Source of the DNA: Chamaecrista fasciculata | Taxonomy: Eukaryota; Streptophyta; Magnoliopsida; Fabales; Fabaceae | Reading direction: 5' to 3' | NCBI GenBank assembly: GCA_003254925.1 | Contig: QANZ01033036.1 | Coordinates: 94,986 to 158,985 of the forward strand | DNA length: 64,000 bases | Part shown: in pieces, positions 34,571 to 44,416 of the stretch | Position numbering within the stretch: the stretch's first letter is position 1 | Layout of the letters: each line of letters starts with the position of its first letter | Notes under the pieces: model-generated | What the model was told of the DNA's origin: nothing | The model's input: only the letters and a program-made list of their open reading frames with translations | The model's database searches: none | Made by a program: the position numbers and the translations under genes

Positions 34571-36343
34571 ATTCAAATCAAATCATTTCTTTGAATTACA
34601 AACGTGAAGGCCCATAGGCTGTGTCCTTTGATACTTTTGTTTTGAATAATATATTATGAAGCATCTCTCTTTGATCAGTACACCATATATATATTTATTA
34701 CTGTTTGCTTTCTCTATTCAAGTTGTTAGCTGTCCATTTCGTAGGCCCTTGTGCTCCTAATGAGGCTCCCATTTCATGGATTTAGCTGATAAGCAAGTAC
34801 AATGATTAACAATTACTTTATATTTTATACAAACATACATTTAACCTTGAAAAGTCACTGTTTGCGTCAACGTACACACTGTAAAGTTTAAATTAATTAG
34901 ACCCTGATAATTAATTAAACTTGAAATTTTGGATCAACTACAGTAACTCCACATTTGAAAAAGTTGAAACTTGAAACCATGTATGTGTACGTTTTCTATG
35001 TGGGAATCACAGATATGATCTGAGAATAGTTATGACTTATGACTTATGATCCTTTTCTCACAAGCAACAAATAATAAAATGTATCTTCCGATCCAACTTT
35101 ACTCTTTGATGACAATTTCTTCAACTTTGATTTTTGTCAATGTAGCTAGCTAGGAGCTAGAAAACCAAATAGTATTTTCTCTCTAGGCTTAACAGAAAAA
35201 TATATTATTTTAGGTAGTTGCGGTAGTCTGTCGTAGACTAAAAAATTGTGAGTTGCGAGATATTGACGTGAATTTTAACTCTAATAATAAGATCTTTTTC
35301 ATAACCAAATCAAATTAAGTAGTATATCATACTTAAGAGACTCCTCTATGATATTTAGCTAGTGTATGAAGTTATACTTGATGTGAAGAGATCAAAATTC
35401 CACATATTTAAAAATTTCTTGAATTTCTAAAGGGATTGCGGACTCCACTCTGTGCAAATTTCATATATATATATATATATATAAAAATCTTAAGGGTGAC
35501 ATATATACTATAGTTTGGGCCATGCTTTGAGATTTGTAAAATTGACCAAGCATCCATATCTATTATATATCTATAATATATATGACTTGTATTGTAGATT
35601 TTATTTCATCATTACCTTGTATATATATATATGTGCCAAGACAAGTCACTGTGTCGTCGGTATCTATATATTTAAGAAGTAAACTTCACATGTAGGATTT
35701 AATTTCTCTCCAAGTTCAGAATATATATATATATATAACAATTAAAAGGAAAGCCATAATTAGTCAACATTATTAAGAAAATTTTAAATTTGAATTATTC
35801 GCTCTCGGCTTAAATATAATATTAGTATTTGTTTAAATTGTTACGCTAATAAATAGGGGAAACTCATGATTATAAGAAAAAAAAAAAGAAAGTCATGACT
35901 TTGATATTTATTTATTGCAGCGGAATTTTGAGGTTGAAGTGCAAATTTTCATCTTTATTTAAAATGATTCTCCAAGAACAAATTCCTTGCTTTTCTGCAA
36001 TTGACAAAATGATTTGATTTGGATAAGATGTTTCGAGGGTTCTAAATGGCATTTTTTCCCCTTTTGGAATTTTAGTGGTTAATTTTTCAAAATCATATAT
36101 AATTTTGTCTATACTATATATTAATTAACTCTATAACCCAAATCTACCCATCTCCATGATTATTTAAAAAAAAAAAAACTTTGGTTCGGTTCATGGAATT
36201 TACCAGTACTCTGGTCATCCATCACATAGTTTGTGAAAGTAAAACTAATATTTTTCTTTTATTTGTGGAAAAAAAAGTATAATATCACACTTGTAAGATT
36301 CATAAATGCATGATCAAAGTTCCAAGTAAAAATGAGTTCATTT
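34571..36343. other. Gene-free A+T-rich DNA
   Basis: Only TA-rich simple sequence (about 35465-35482, 35620-35630, 35723-35737) is apparent. No exon or known repeat was recognised. Confidence 0.45.
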
Positions 36344-36884
36344 GACCTCTTACTACAAAAAAAGGGGTTCAGTGGCGGTTTTTTCTGTTGGCTGTAACTT
36401 ATAAAAGCTGCTGTTGTCTTTAGTGACAGTTGGAAAATCCGCCGCTTTACACCCAACACAAATGACTTAATAGTGATTCTGGACAACTAAAAGAATGGCA
36501 GCGCAGTGCACGAGTCTCCCATTAGGTGGGGTCTGGGGAGGATCAAGATGTACACAGCCTTACTCTTATTTTGTAGAGAGACTGTTTCTAGGATTTGAAG
36601 ACCTTTTGGTCACCAAATAATAACTTTATCGTTGCGTTAAGGCTCACCCTCATGATTCTGGACAACTGTAAAAAAATTTTTTTTGGGCCTGAAGACAACT
36701 GCAGAAAAAATTACTGTTAAAACATGAATACTGAGAAAAGTGAAAACATTATTTGCATCCTCAAGTTTCTAGAATAGAGAACTCCGCTAAATCCATCTTT
36801 TAGTTTGTGGCTCGTTTAGCAGCGACTACTATATATCAGTTTACTGATAGTTTTAAACGTCACTAAATATCTATTTTTTTAGTG
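36344..36884. mobile_element. CACTA-like non-autonomous element, probably truncated
   Basis: The left edge reads TACTACAAAAAAAGGGGTTCAG and the right edge CTATTTTTTTAGTG, recalling the CACTACAAAAAA ends of CACTA elements, with GCGGTT/AGCGACT words inside (TTTAGTGACAGT, AGTGGCGG). The first base of the left end differs from the canonical C, and the 3-bp duplication is not clear. A SINE interrupts it at 36489-36652. Confidence 0.45.
36489..36652 (+). mobile_element. SINE-like insertion with 15-bp target duplication
   Basis: TGATTCTGGACAACT stands at 36474-36488 and again at 36653-36667, flanking 164 bases. The insert carries phrases known from a widespread plant tRNA-derived SINE (Au-type as I remember it): GTGCACGAGTCTCCC, GGGTCTGGGGAGGATCA, GTACACAGCCTTACTCT and GAGACTGTTTCTAGGATTTG. 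The family name is from memory; the duplication is seen directly. Confidence 0.75.
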
Positions 36885-37570
36885 CATATTAACTAAATAT
36901 ATATATTTACAATTTGGTCCCTTAAGTTTTAGCTCTTTGATATTTTTTTGGGTACGTACGAAATGCACTCCAACTATGTATCTGATCACCACACATTTAT
37001 AAAATTAAGTTCTGCTATATATAGTATATCTCAAATTAAAGTGAGTTTGCAAATGTGTGGTTTAATTTGTACATCGAAGGCCAAAGTGAGTTTGCAAAAC
37101 TTGGAAAGACTTCATATATACAAAGGAATATTAGATTTAATGGAATTAAATAATGTGTATATATATTTTCTGAAAAATAAATTGCATGTATATATATGAT
37201 TTTGAAGTTGCGATTCAGATACCCCTATTCCATCATATATATCACTTGCAACTTTTCCACGAGAATTAGTTTAGCGACTTTTTGAGAAGTTGAATTGTAT
37301 GATAACTACTACAACTCAAGAAGGTCAGAACTAAATTGCGAAAAGAATTTGATTAGTCACATTATATAGGATCGGAATAAGTACCTATTTAATAACTCGA
37401 AGAACACACACAAAAACACGTGACAAGTATATGCGCTTATAATTAGGCTTATCTACACATATATAGTTGACAATTGACATCTATTACAGCTGGCCTAGCA
37501 CCAACAATAATCAGCTTTAATCTGTGTATGGTGTCGAAGCATTAATCTCGAGGGGAAATAAGAGCATTCG
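36885..37570. other. Gene-free DNA
   Basis: No supported exon. The short plus-strand frame at 36948-37199 lacks family resemblance and contains an internal near-repeat (AAAGTGAGTTTGCAAA at about 37039 and 37083). Confidence 0.4.
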
Positions 37571-37790
37571 TTAATGTAAAAAAACTTTGGTAAAATTTTT
37601 AATATTTTTGTTATAAATTTCTTCCAATCAGAAGCTTAATTTATATTTTCTCTCTTTTATGATTGGTCATGTAAAAAATTGTGTTTAATATTTTTTTTTA
37701 TTATAATTGGTCATACATAAAATTTTTATCACATGTCAAATATTAATTGAGGAATCTTATAGTAAAGATATAAAAAAATTTGACAAATTA
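37571..37790 (-). mobile_element. MITE, inverted divergent copy of the 42340/43430 family
   Basis: Read on the minus strand it contains TTTGACATGTGATAAAAATT, ATGACCAATTATAATA and ATGACCAATCATAAAAGAGA, in the same order as the copies at 42340-42554 and 43430-43642. Divergence is high. Confidence 0.55.
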
Positions 37791-38599
37791 TTCTCATTTC
37801 CAACAAAATGAACTCATATGCACATAACAACTATATTTATATATACACAAATAACACACTTAAAATATGTTTAGATTGAGAATTAAGGAAAAGAAAAGGA
37901 TTGAAGAGAACTGAAACCTCTTTTTTTGTTTGAAAAGTTGAGAAATAGAGGAAAAGATATTAAGAATTAATTTTTAATTTTATTTTCTTCATCTTTTATA
38001 ATTTTTAAAATATTTCAAATTAAGGTATTTTGGAAAGGTTACTTACATTTAAACAAAGGAAGGACATCTCTCTCCTTCCTTCCTAATTGCCAAACACATC
38101 CTTAGGGCTTATTATCGGGACAATTGAAGAGAGACAGAGATTGAAGGGCAAGAGGAAGTTTAACTCTCTAAACATTTGTTTGGGAAACAACTACTACTCC
38201 CAAATATTTAAATTTAAAGTATTTAAAATTTATAAAAGAAGAGAAAAATGAAAAATTAAATATTAAATTTTCGTTATTTTTTCGTCTACTTTTTAATTTT
38301 TAAAACACGAGGAACATGTCTTACTCTTTTCTCTCTCTCCCTTCATTTCTTCTCTTTTAGTCCACCACAATTGAAACATACCCAAAATATATAAAAGACT
38401 AATCTAGAAGCGCAGAATGAGCAAATTGGGCATAACACATAAATGTGAACATATATGTCCCAAAATTAATACAGACAGTATTTTTAATTGTTACAGTAGG
38501 ATTTTTAAGAAGTTTGAACATATTTTTCTATATATACGTATATATTACTCATCAACAACATAAATACAGAATAAATACGCGAGTGATAAGAAGGTGATA
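37791..38599. other. Gene-free A+T-rich DNA
   Basis: It contains inverted purine/pyrimidine blocks near 37880-38110 (GAAAAGAAAAGGATTGAAGA against CTCTCTCCTTCCTTCC) and 38155-38360, which suggest another decayed foldback element. No gene is visible. Confidence 0.35.
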
Positions 38600-39215
38600 T
38601 ACACCTTTTAAATAAATAAAAGATAAAAGATAAACACAAGAAGACCCCCACGCCCAAAGAAACTTATTAAGACAAGTCACGTCATCGCTAAGCATTAAAT
38701 GCTATAATCGTGACATTTAATGCGAAGATCCTTAAGACACTCTGATAAGATAAAACTGTACTAGACACAGTGTACTTTTCTGCAAAGGCACATACGAAAT
38801 GAACAAAAGGCTTCGTGTCTACGAAGATAAAGCAAGATGTATTTAATACTCTCACCCATTCCCATAAAAATTGAGAAAGCCTCCACCTGGCAATCTAGAT
38901 GTCAGCCGTCAAGGCCTGACACGTCAGATGTGACCCTTGGGCCACGTGTTAGGTTCGATTTCCCATGCACTCCTCATCATCCCACTCAAACCTTGTACTA
39001 GCTTAGACACAAAGGGACTAGAAGTATAAATACTCCCATGCAACTCATAAGAAGGTACGCAACTTCTGATACAGAAAACCCTAACTTCACCACTCTTTAC
39101 TAACTTAAGCATCGGAGAAGAAACAGAGGAAACCCCCTGTGCTTACTCGTTTTGCAAGTTCTGAAGTCATCAAATCGCACTGGAACCATCCCTTTTGTGA
39201 ACTAAAGGTTAGATT
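38600..39215 (+). mobile_element. LTR-like fragment (probable Ty3/gypsy solo or truncated LTR)
   Basis: This stretch has higher G+C than its surroundings and looks like a retroelement promoter and leader: GCCACGTGTTAGG (G-box core), a TATA box GTATAAATACTCC at 39025-39037, then AACCCTAACTTCACC and CTTACTAACTTAAGCATCGG, phrases I associate with plant gypsy LTR leaders. LTR boundaries and a partner copy were not found, so it may be a fragment. Confidence 0.45.
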
Positions 39216-39681
39216 TCTCTCCGTCCAACTTTATAATTTTTAGAAGGAATTAGTGTACATATAAAACATGAGACAATTAAGTCAGAAGAGTTCACGGAAA
39301 ATAATGAGATATATATACATATATATATATATGAACAATTATAGGAAATGATTTTTGTTTCCAACAAAAGGAAAAAGGCCTTCTTCTAGGAAATTGAAGT
39401 ATCTCTTGTAATGAATTTCCATTTCTGCCAAAAAAAAAAATTTTGAAGTATCACATGGCCCTGATATTAATAGATAAGATGCATGCGGTGAAAAGATTTA
39501 TTAATTTATAGGGCAACATAATAAATAGTCAGCCAATATATATAAATATGTAGTAATACTCATATATATGTATATGAAATGAAGAACAATTTAAGATTAA
39601 TACTGATGGATGGTGATGATGTTACCAGAGATGTTCTAATCCCTAGCTGCGCTATATATGAAAGATCGAAGAGGTAAGCAC
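39216..39681. other. Gene-free DNA downstream of the MIR-like hairpins
   Basis: It contains TA runs near 39310-39331 and 39540-39575. If the hairpins are transcribed on the minus strand this is the 3' side of their primary transcript. Confidence 0.4.
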
Positions 39682-39821
39682 GCAGTGAAATATACAGGAG
39701 TGATATTGATTCGGCTCATCTTAATTATTATTTCTCCGATCGATCCCTAACTATACGTTATGATTGAGATAAATAAATTAGAGACGAGCAGAACCAATAC
39801 CACCCTTGTTTATTTCTGCAG
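39682..39821 (-). ncRNA. Putative miR171/miR479-type precursor hairpin 1
   Basis: The 140 bases fold into one long stem. On the minus strand the 5' arm (39783-39804) starts GGTGGTATTGGTTC and the 3' arm (39698-39718) starts TGAGCCGAATCAATATC. The latter fits the miR171 superfamily pattern (GAGCCGnnnCAATATC on the 3' arm), and the former resembles the miR479 5' arm as I recall it. Pairing between arms has only a few mismatches, mostly G:U, with lower-stem pairing out to GCAG/CTGC. The 5' arm is more diverged than in hairpin 2. Without small-RNA reads, expression and strand remain inferred. Confidence 0.65.
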
Positions 39822-39898
39822 AATTCCACATTTGTGAGGACCGATCGACGAGGCTTTAGGCTTATAATAATCTTCATTTGGAGATAGAGATATATAAA

Positions 39899-40080
39899 TG
39901 CAAAGGAAGCACACAAGAGTGATATTGATTCGGCTCGCCTCAATAATTAATGAACTAATTATTAAGCTCATATATATATATGATGATGATCCATATGATC
40001 TCATAATTACTTATTATAAGATCCATGATCAACACGTTAAAGATGAGCCGAAGCAATACCACACCATGTCTGCTTTTGCA
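39899..40080 (-). ncRNA. Putative miR171/miR479-type precursor hairpin 2
   Basis: This hairpin lies 77 bases from hairpin 1 in the same orientation. On the minus strand the 5' arm (40042-40063) begins TGTGGTATTGCTTCGGCTC, one base from miR479 as I remember it, and the 3' arm (39917-39937) begins CGAGCCGAATCAATATCAC. The lower stem pairs TGCAAAAGCAG with the segment at 39899-39910. The loop region (about 39940-40040) is A+T-rich. The 3' arm is identical to that of hairpin 1 except for its first base, so the two arose by local duplication. Expected targets would be GRAS/SCL-like transcripts for the 3' arm product. Confidence 0.7.
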
Positions 40081-40809
40081 CAAACGAAAGAAAATATTAT
40101 ATATATAGAATATAGATATATATCTAATCTCTCTGCGATATATATGAGCAAAAACTCACACCCCCCTCCACCTCTATTTATACTAACAATATAATGGGAA
40201 TTGGGGCCGTACTATATATATATATATATATATTTATATATAATTATTATATAATTGACTTGTAACTGTTATCTGTATGTATCCAAGGAGGCTTGATCAA
40301 TGAGAATATATATATAATAATGTACATACAACTATACAATGCTATCTAGCTATAAGGAGATCGGAAAACAATAAAAAGACTAAAGGGCATCTAGAACATT
40401 TATCATGATATCAAGATTCACTAAGCTATATATGTTCCACTATCACTATGTATGATCATGGACGACTTCTTCTTTTTTAGTTTAATTTTTGCCTTTTACC
40501 CTTTAATTTAGCCAAATGCATGTGTGATATGATGATTTAGTGCAGTGAAAATGTAATGGCGATTCCCTTTCCCCAACAGCTGTATATTATATATATATAT
40601 ATATATATATATGCGTGTGTGTGCGTGTTTGATCGCGGTAATTAAAAATAGTTAAAAAAAAGAGGGGGAGAGTGAGAAACGGTTAAAAGGTAAAACGATT
40701 CAACTAATCCATTATTAATACTCTTTCGAGAAACTGTAGATATTGTATTGCTTAAGCTTAATATATATAAAGAGAGAGAGAGAGTAGAGAAGGAATTTTA
40801 GAATCTTAC
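40081..40809. other. Gene-free DNA, possible promoter of the MIR-like pair
   Basis: On the minus strand this is upstream of hairpin 2. TA tracts at 40211-40233 and 40589-40611 and a (GT)n patch near 40614-40627 are the main features. Confidence 0.35.
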
Positions 40810-40863
40810 CGGTTAGAGTTGACTCCATATAAGCTTCCAAATCTTTCGTTAGCTTTGCCTTGA
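40810..40863 (-). other. Possible isolated 54-nt exon
   Basis: On the minus strand 54 bases are framed by a good acceptor (ATTTTGCAG) and donor (ACCG|GTAAGATT) and stay open as VKAKLTKDLEAYMESTLT. I do not recognise the peptide. It may be a spliced exon of a primary MIR transcript, a relic of a lost gene, or chance. Confidence 0.3.
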
Positions 40864-41306
40864 CTGCAAAATGCAAATTGAATAATAAAAGCCTATAAAA
40901 GGTCATTAAAATTAACTCGAGCTCGTTAATTAGATTATTACGGTATGTGAAGGTTGAGTAAAATTAACAACGTATATGCAATGAGATGATAATAATAGAG
41001 TACATGTTATTACGTCAAAAATTATTATTATCATTTATACCTAGCTAGTAATGCACAACTTTATTTCTTCAACCAACAATAAATTAAATATTTAAGGATC
41101 ATAATTCAATTCGACCATGACTTGTCATTGATATCAATGTTTGGCATGATCTAACCTTTTAAATATTCAGACAAGTATTCAACTTCCTCTGAGTATTTCT
41201 AAATGGTTTAAGTGAAAACTAATTTCACTCGGGCTATATAGACGAAATGGTTGAACCCTCCCAACAATGTCGACTCTAGGAATCGAATTTGGGTCATCTC
41301 TATGAT
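40864..41306. other. Gene-free DNA
   Basis: No exon recognised. The block CCCTCCCAACAATGTCGACT (41256-41275) and following AGGAATCGAATTTGGGTC resemble 44019-44060 and belong to a short dispersed repeat. Confidence 0.35.
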
Positions 41307-41724
41307 TGTCAAAACTGGACCGGACACCAGGCTGGTCCGAGTCACTACCAGAATCGGCCAGACAGAGAACCGGGCAAACTGGCAATAAAATCGGACTGAA
41401 CTGGTTGAACCGTTATAATGTGATTCTTTTTTTTTTTTCCTTATTTTTTATAATTATGGGTAAAATGTTAGAGAATGTTGATTATGAACAAAAAAATTAA
41501 TAGAGAAAGTGATCATAAAATGTTACTTGATGACATTATATCGATGAATATTACGAAAATTGACTATATTTATACTATTGGAATTAGAATTTTATCATTT
41601 TTAAGTTTTTTTTATTCTTTTTAATTTATTCATTTGCCAACGGTCCAACCACGGTTGGACTACGGTTGAACCATTGAACATTGAACCCCTACTTCGGGTG
41701 GTTGAGTCCGGTTTTTAAACCTTG
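41307..41724. mobile_element. hAT-like MITE with CCGGTT-type subterminal repeats
   Basis: The left part is dense in GGACCGG/CTGGTCCGA/ACCGGGC/GAACTGG words and the right part in GGTCCAACC/GGTTGGAC/GGTTGAACC, inverted relative to each other. The edge words TCAAAACTGGACCGG and GAGTCCGGTTTTTAAACC can pair. The centre is A+T-rich and non-coding. Boundaries are approximate. Confidence 0.5.
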
Positions 41725-42339
41725 GTCCTGTCCCTAAGGTGTAGCTTGTCAAGTACACTAAACATACACTTCTTGGTATTCAACTTTTGCTTTTGTTAAA
41801 CCCAAATAGATGCCTTATAAGAAGAATACAAAGACATGAAATAAAAGCAACATAACACATATATAGATAGGTTTTTAAGTGTAATCAATTTTATGTAAAT
41901 CAAACAAGAACTTTTATAAAATAAAATAAATTAAGTGAGCTTCAGATTTGATTTCATTAAATTTTTATTTAAAAATTAAAACGTGAAATTAAAAAACAAA
42001 TTGGTGAGTGGTTATATTAGACTGTTGGATCAAAGGTTATGGCTGGTTGGATTTGGTCTAATCCAATCCAACTGCAAGTTTAAGTTTTTAATTTCAGATC
42101 AACTCACTCTACAATTTAATTCATGGTTGAATTGGTCGGATTGTCGGTCCAAATATTGAATATTGAGACCATTGTTGTCTCACTGTAGCTTCTATGATGT
42201 TATTAATTATAATTAATTCTATAATTCTTTATTTACATTAGTGTATACCAATGATCAAGTGCACTGGGAATTGAAGCCGCCGTACCAAGAAAGAAAAACC
42301 TCTATAGAATCAAAAATTAAAGTTAATTATGAAAACGGC
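41725..42339. other. Gene-free DNA
   Basis: A short GGTTGGATTTGG / CCAATCCAACTGC inverted region lies near 42049-42075. No exon is apparent. Confidence 0.35.
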
Positions 42340-42554
42340 AAAATTTACATCAAGTTTCCTACATCTTTGCTATCAAGTTTTCCAATCAACATTTGACACG
42401 TGGTAAAAATTTTATACATGACCAATCATGATAGAGAGAGAATATTAAACATCACTTTTTGTATGACCAATCATTGAAGAAAGAGAATATAATTAAGACT
42501 TGTGATTGGTGAAACTTGATAACAAAGATATGTAGGGAACCTGATGTAAATTTT
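42340..42554 (+). mobile_element. 215-bp MITE, copy A
   Basis: The left end AAAATTTACATCAAGTTTCC is matched by the complement of the right end (AAAATTTACATCAGGTTCCC), with similarity of about 30 bases. The interior has two ATGACCAATCAT blocks. Copy B at 43430-43642 is clearly related. Confidence 0.8.
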
Positions 42555-43270
42555 ATCCTTATCAAAAACTCCATCTTGGATTCTAAGCGCAAACTTGAGG
42601 GGAAAGACTTAAGAAAATGGCAGAGAACAGGATTAGGCGATTAGCATTATTAGCATATATATAGCTAAATTCCTTATGATGATTATACATATGCCATTAG
42701 TCAATCAAATATGGAAGTCTTCGTCGTTGTGCGAAAACATATATATATATATATATATATATGGGATAGATATCTCAACCACAGATTTAAAAAATTTTAA
42801 AGAATCTCTTTTTGGAAGGGAATTCGTTTAGAGACACCCCCTACTTTCTTTGTTCTATATATTTTCATATTATTCCCATTTGAACACTACAACAAAAAGT
42901 AGTTGGTCATGCATGATCGCTTCATTTTAAATTATGATGTGAATCAAAGGCTTTTGGATTCTCTGAACATGCATGTATTGATGCACATACAATTTAAGCA
43001 TGTGAAATTCCTTCATCGTGTCACAATATAATAATATTTTTGTGGAATCTCTTTACAAATTATATTTGGGTAGGCAATAGTACTCTCGATCTCTATATAT
43101 TCTTTCTTTTTTAAAACAAAAAAAATAATGGAAATTATACTCAAATTTATTCAAAATATACAGTTTTTAATTTGATGTCATAATCTAAAACAATTTTTCG
43201 TGTCTTATAAACAAGGTGTGTGTTTTGGAGGGATCGTCGATGTTGAGGCACCAATTAGCTCCAATGACAA

Positions 43271-43305
<35 letters not shown>

Positions 43306-43429
43306 TCCAAATGACAAGTTCCTGGCATTTTGGACAGTTGTCTTTTAATTGTAGAAATAATTAAAAGATTAAATTACTATAAACATTTTAATATAGTTTC
43401 CAACAAGTGGATTATTAATTATTAGGACA
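42555..43429. other. Gene-free DNA between two MITE copies
   Basis: It contains TA tracts (42738-42762 and 43272-43301). No exon or other repeat was recognised. Confidence 0.4.
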
Positions 43430-43642
43430 AAACTTACATAAAGTTCCTTATATCATTGCTATCAAGTTCTCCAATCGACATTTGACACGTGACAAAAATT
43501 TTATACATGACCAATCATGATAGACAGAGAATATTAAATACCACTTTTTGCATGACCAATCATTGAAGGAAGAGAATGTAATTAAAACTTATAATTGAAG
43601 GAACTTGATAACAAAGATATAAGAAACTTGATATAAGTTTTT
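43430..43642 (+). mobile_element. 213-bp MITE, copy B
   Basis: It has the same organisation and orientation as 42340-42554: CTATCAAGTTCTCCAATC, ATTTGACACGTGACAAAAAT, ATGACCAATCATGATAGA and a closing ATATAAGTTTTTCC. Its terminal repeats have decayed more than in copy A. Confidence 0.75.
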
Positions 43643-43858
43643 CCTTATTATTATACTTTTCGCGTATTAAAAAAGTAGCCTCCTTCAGGGCTATAGACAT
43701 ACTCGTCTATCAATTTGACAGAAAATTAAAAAAATTTCGACATGAATATTGAATACTGAAACTATCATCGAATTTGAAAGACTAAATATTTGATTTATTC
43801 AAGAGAAATGACAAAATTAAAATATAAAAATTATAAGATAAATTGCCTTATATTTTGG

Positions 43859-44079
43859 GTAATGTCATGGTCCCCGCCTATCCGTGTAACAGTTATGCGA
43901 TGTGGGACTTTAACTAGAAAGACCTAACTCTCCCCAGAAGAATTCTCATAAGGAGAGGGTTGCCCCATTATATATATAGTGTTAGAAGGTCTTTTAACTA
44001 AGCGATGTGAGACTTCAACACCCTTCCAACAATATCGACTTTAGGGATCGAACCTGAGTCCTCGAACCAAACATCTTAT
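43859..44079. repeat. Dispersed repeat fragment
   Basis: The start (GTAATGTCATGG, CCTATCCGTGTAACAG) resembles 24690-24740, and the end (CAACAATATCGACTTTAGGG, ATCGAACCTGAG) resembles 41260-41300. Its class is unknown. Confidence 0.4.
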
Positions 44080-44113
44080 TTTACATCTAGACATGATTAA
44101 TTATTTAGCCTAA

Positions 44114-44171
44114 TGGGCCGTTTGTTTAAGGTTTAGAAGGTTCAAGCAAGGCAAAATGGGCCTGAGGCCCA
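44114..44171. promoter_or_regulatory. Site II (TGGGCC) promoter elements of the MIP2 gene
   Basis: TGGGCC stands at 44114-44119 and 44157-44162, and its complement GGCCCA at 44166-44171, the last two nearly head to head. They lie 245-305 bases upstream of the MIP2 ATG. TGGGCY elements bound by TCP factors are typical of plant housekeeping promoters, which fits an ER-trafficking gene. Confidence 0.6.
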
Positions 44172-44416
44172 TACATCTAATAATCATATCTGTCTTTTAC
44201 AAACCGGAGAGGCATGACCCAAAAAAAAAAATCGAAGAGGCACCAAAAGAAAAAAAGAAAGAAAAGAAGGAAAGAAAAGAAATGATGAAAGTTGATGAGT
44301 GAACCTTGAAGAACGAAGTCTTGTCTCTCCTTCACTGTTTCTGATTCTGTCTCTCACATCAACAACACGCACTCGAATGCGGTGCAATTTTTGAGGTCTG
44401 GGGTTTGAAGATACCA

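Noticed and set aside
36948-37199. 83-codon plus-strand frame
   Set aside because: Low-complexity A+T-rich sequence with an internal repeat and no family match.
44030-44065. GGGATCGAACCTGAGTCC, resembling a tRNA B box
   Set aside because: No acceptor stem, anticodon arm or A box is present around it; it belongs to a dispersed repeat also seen near 41280.
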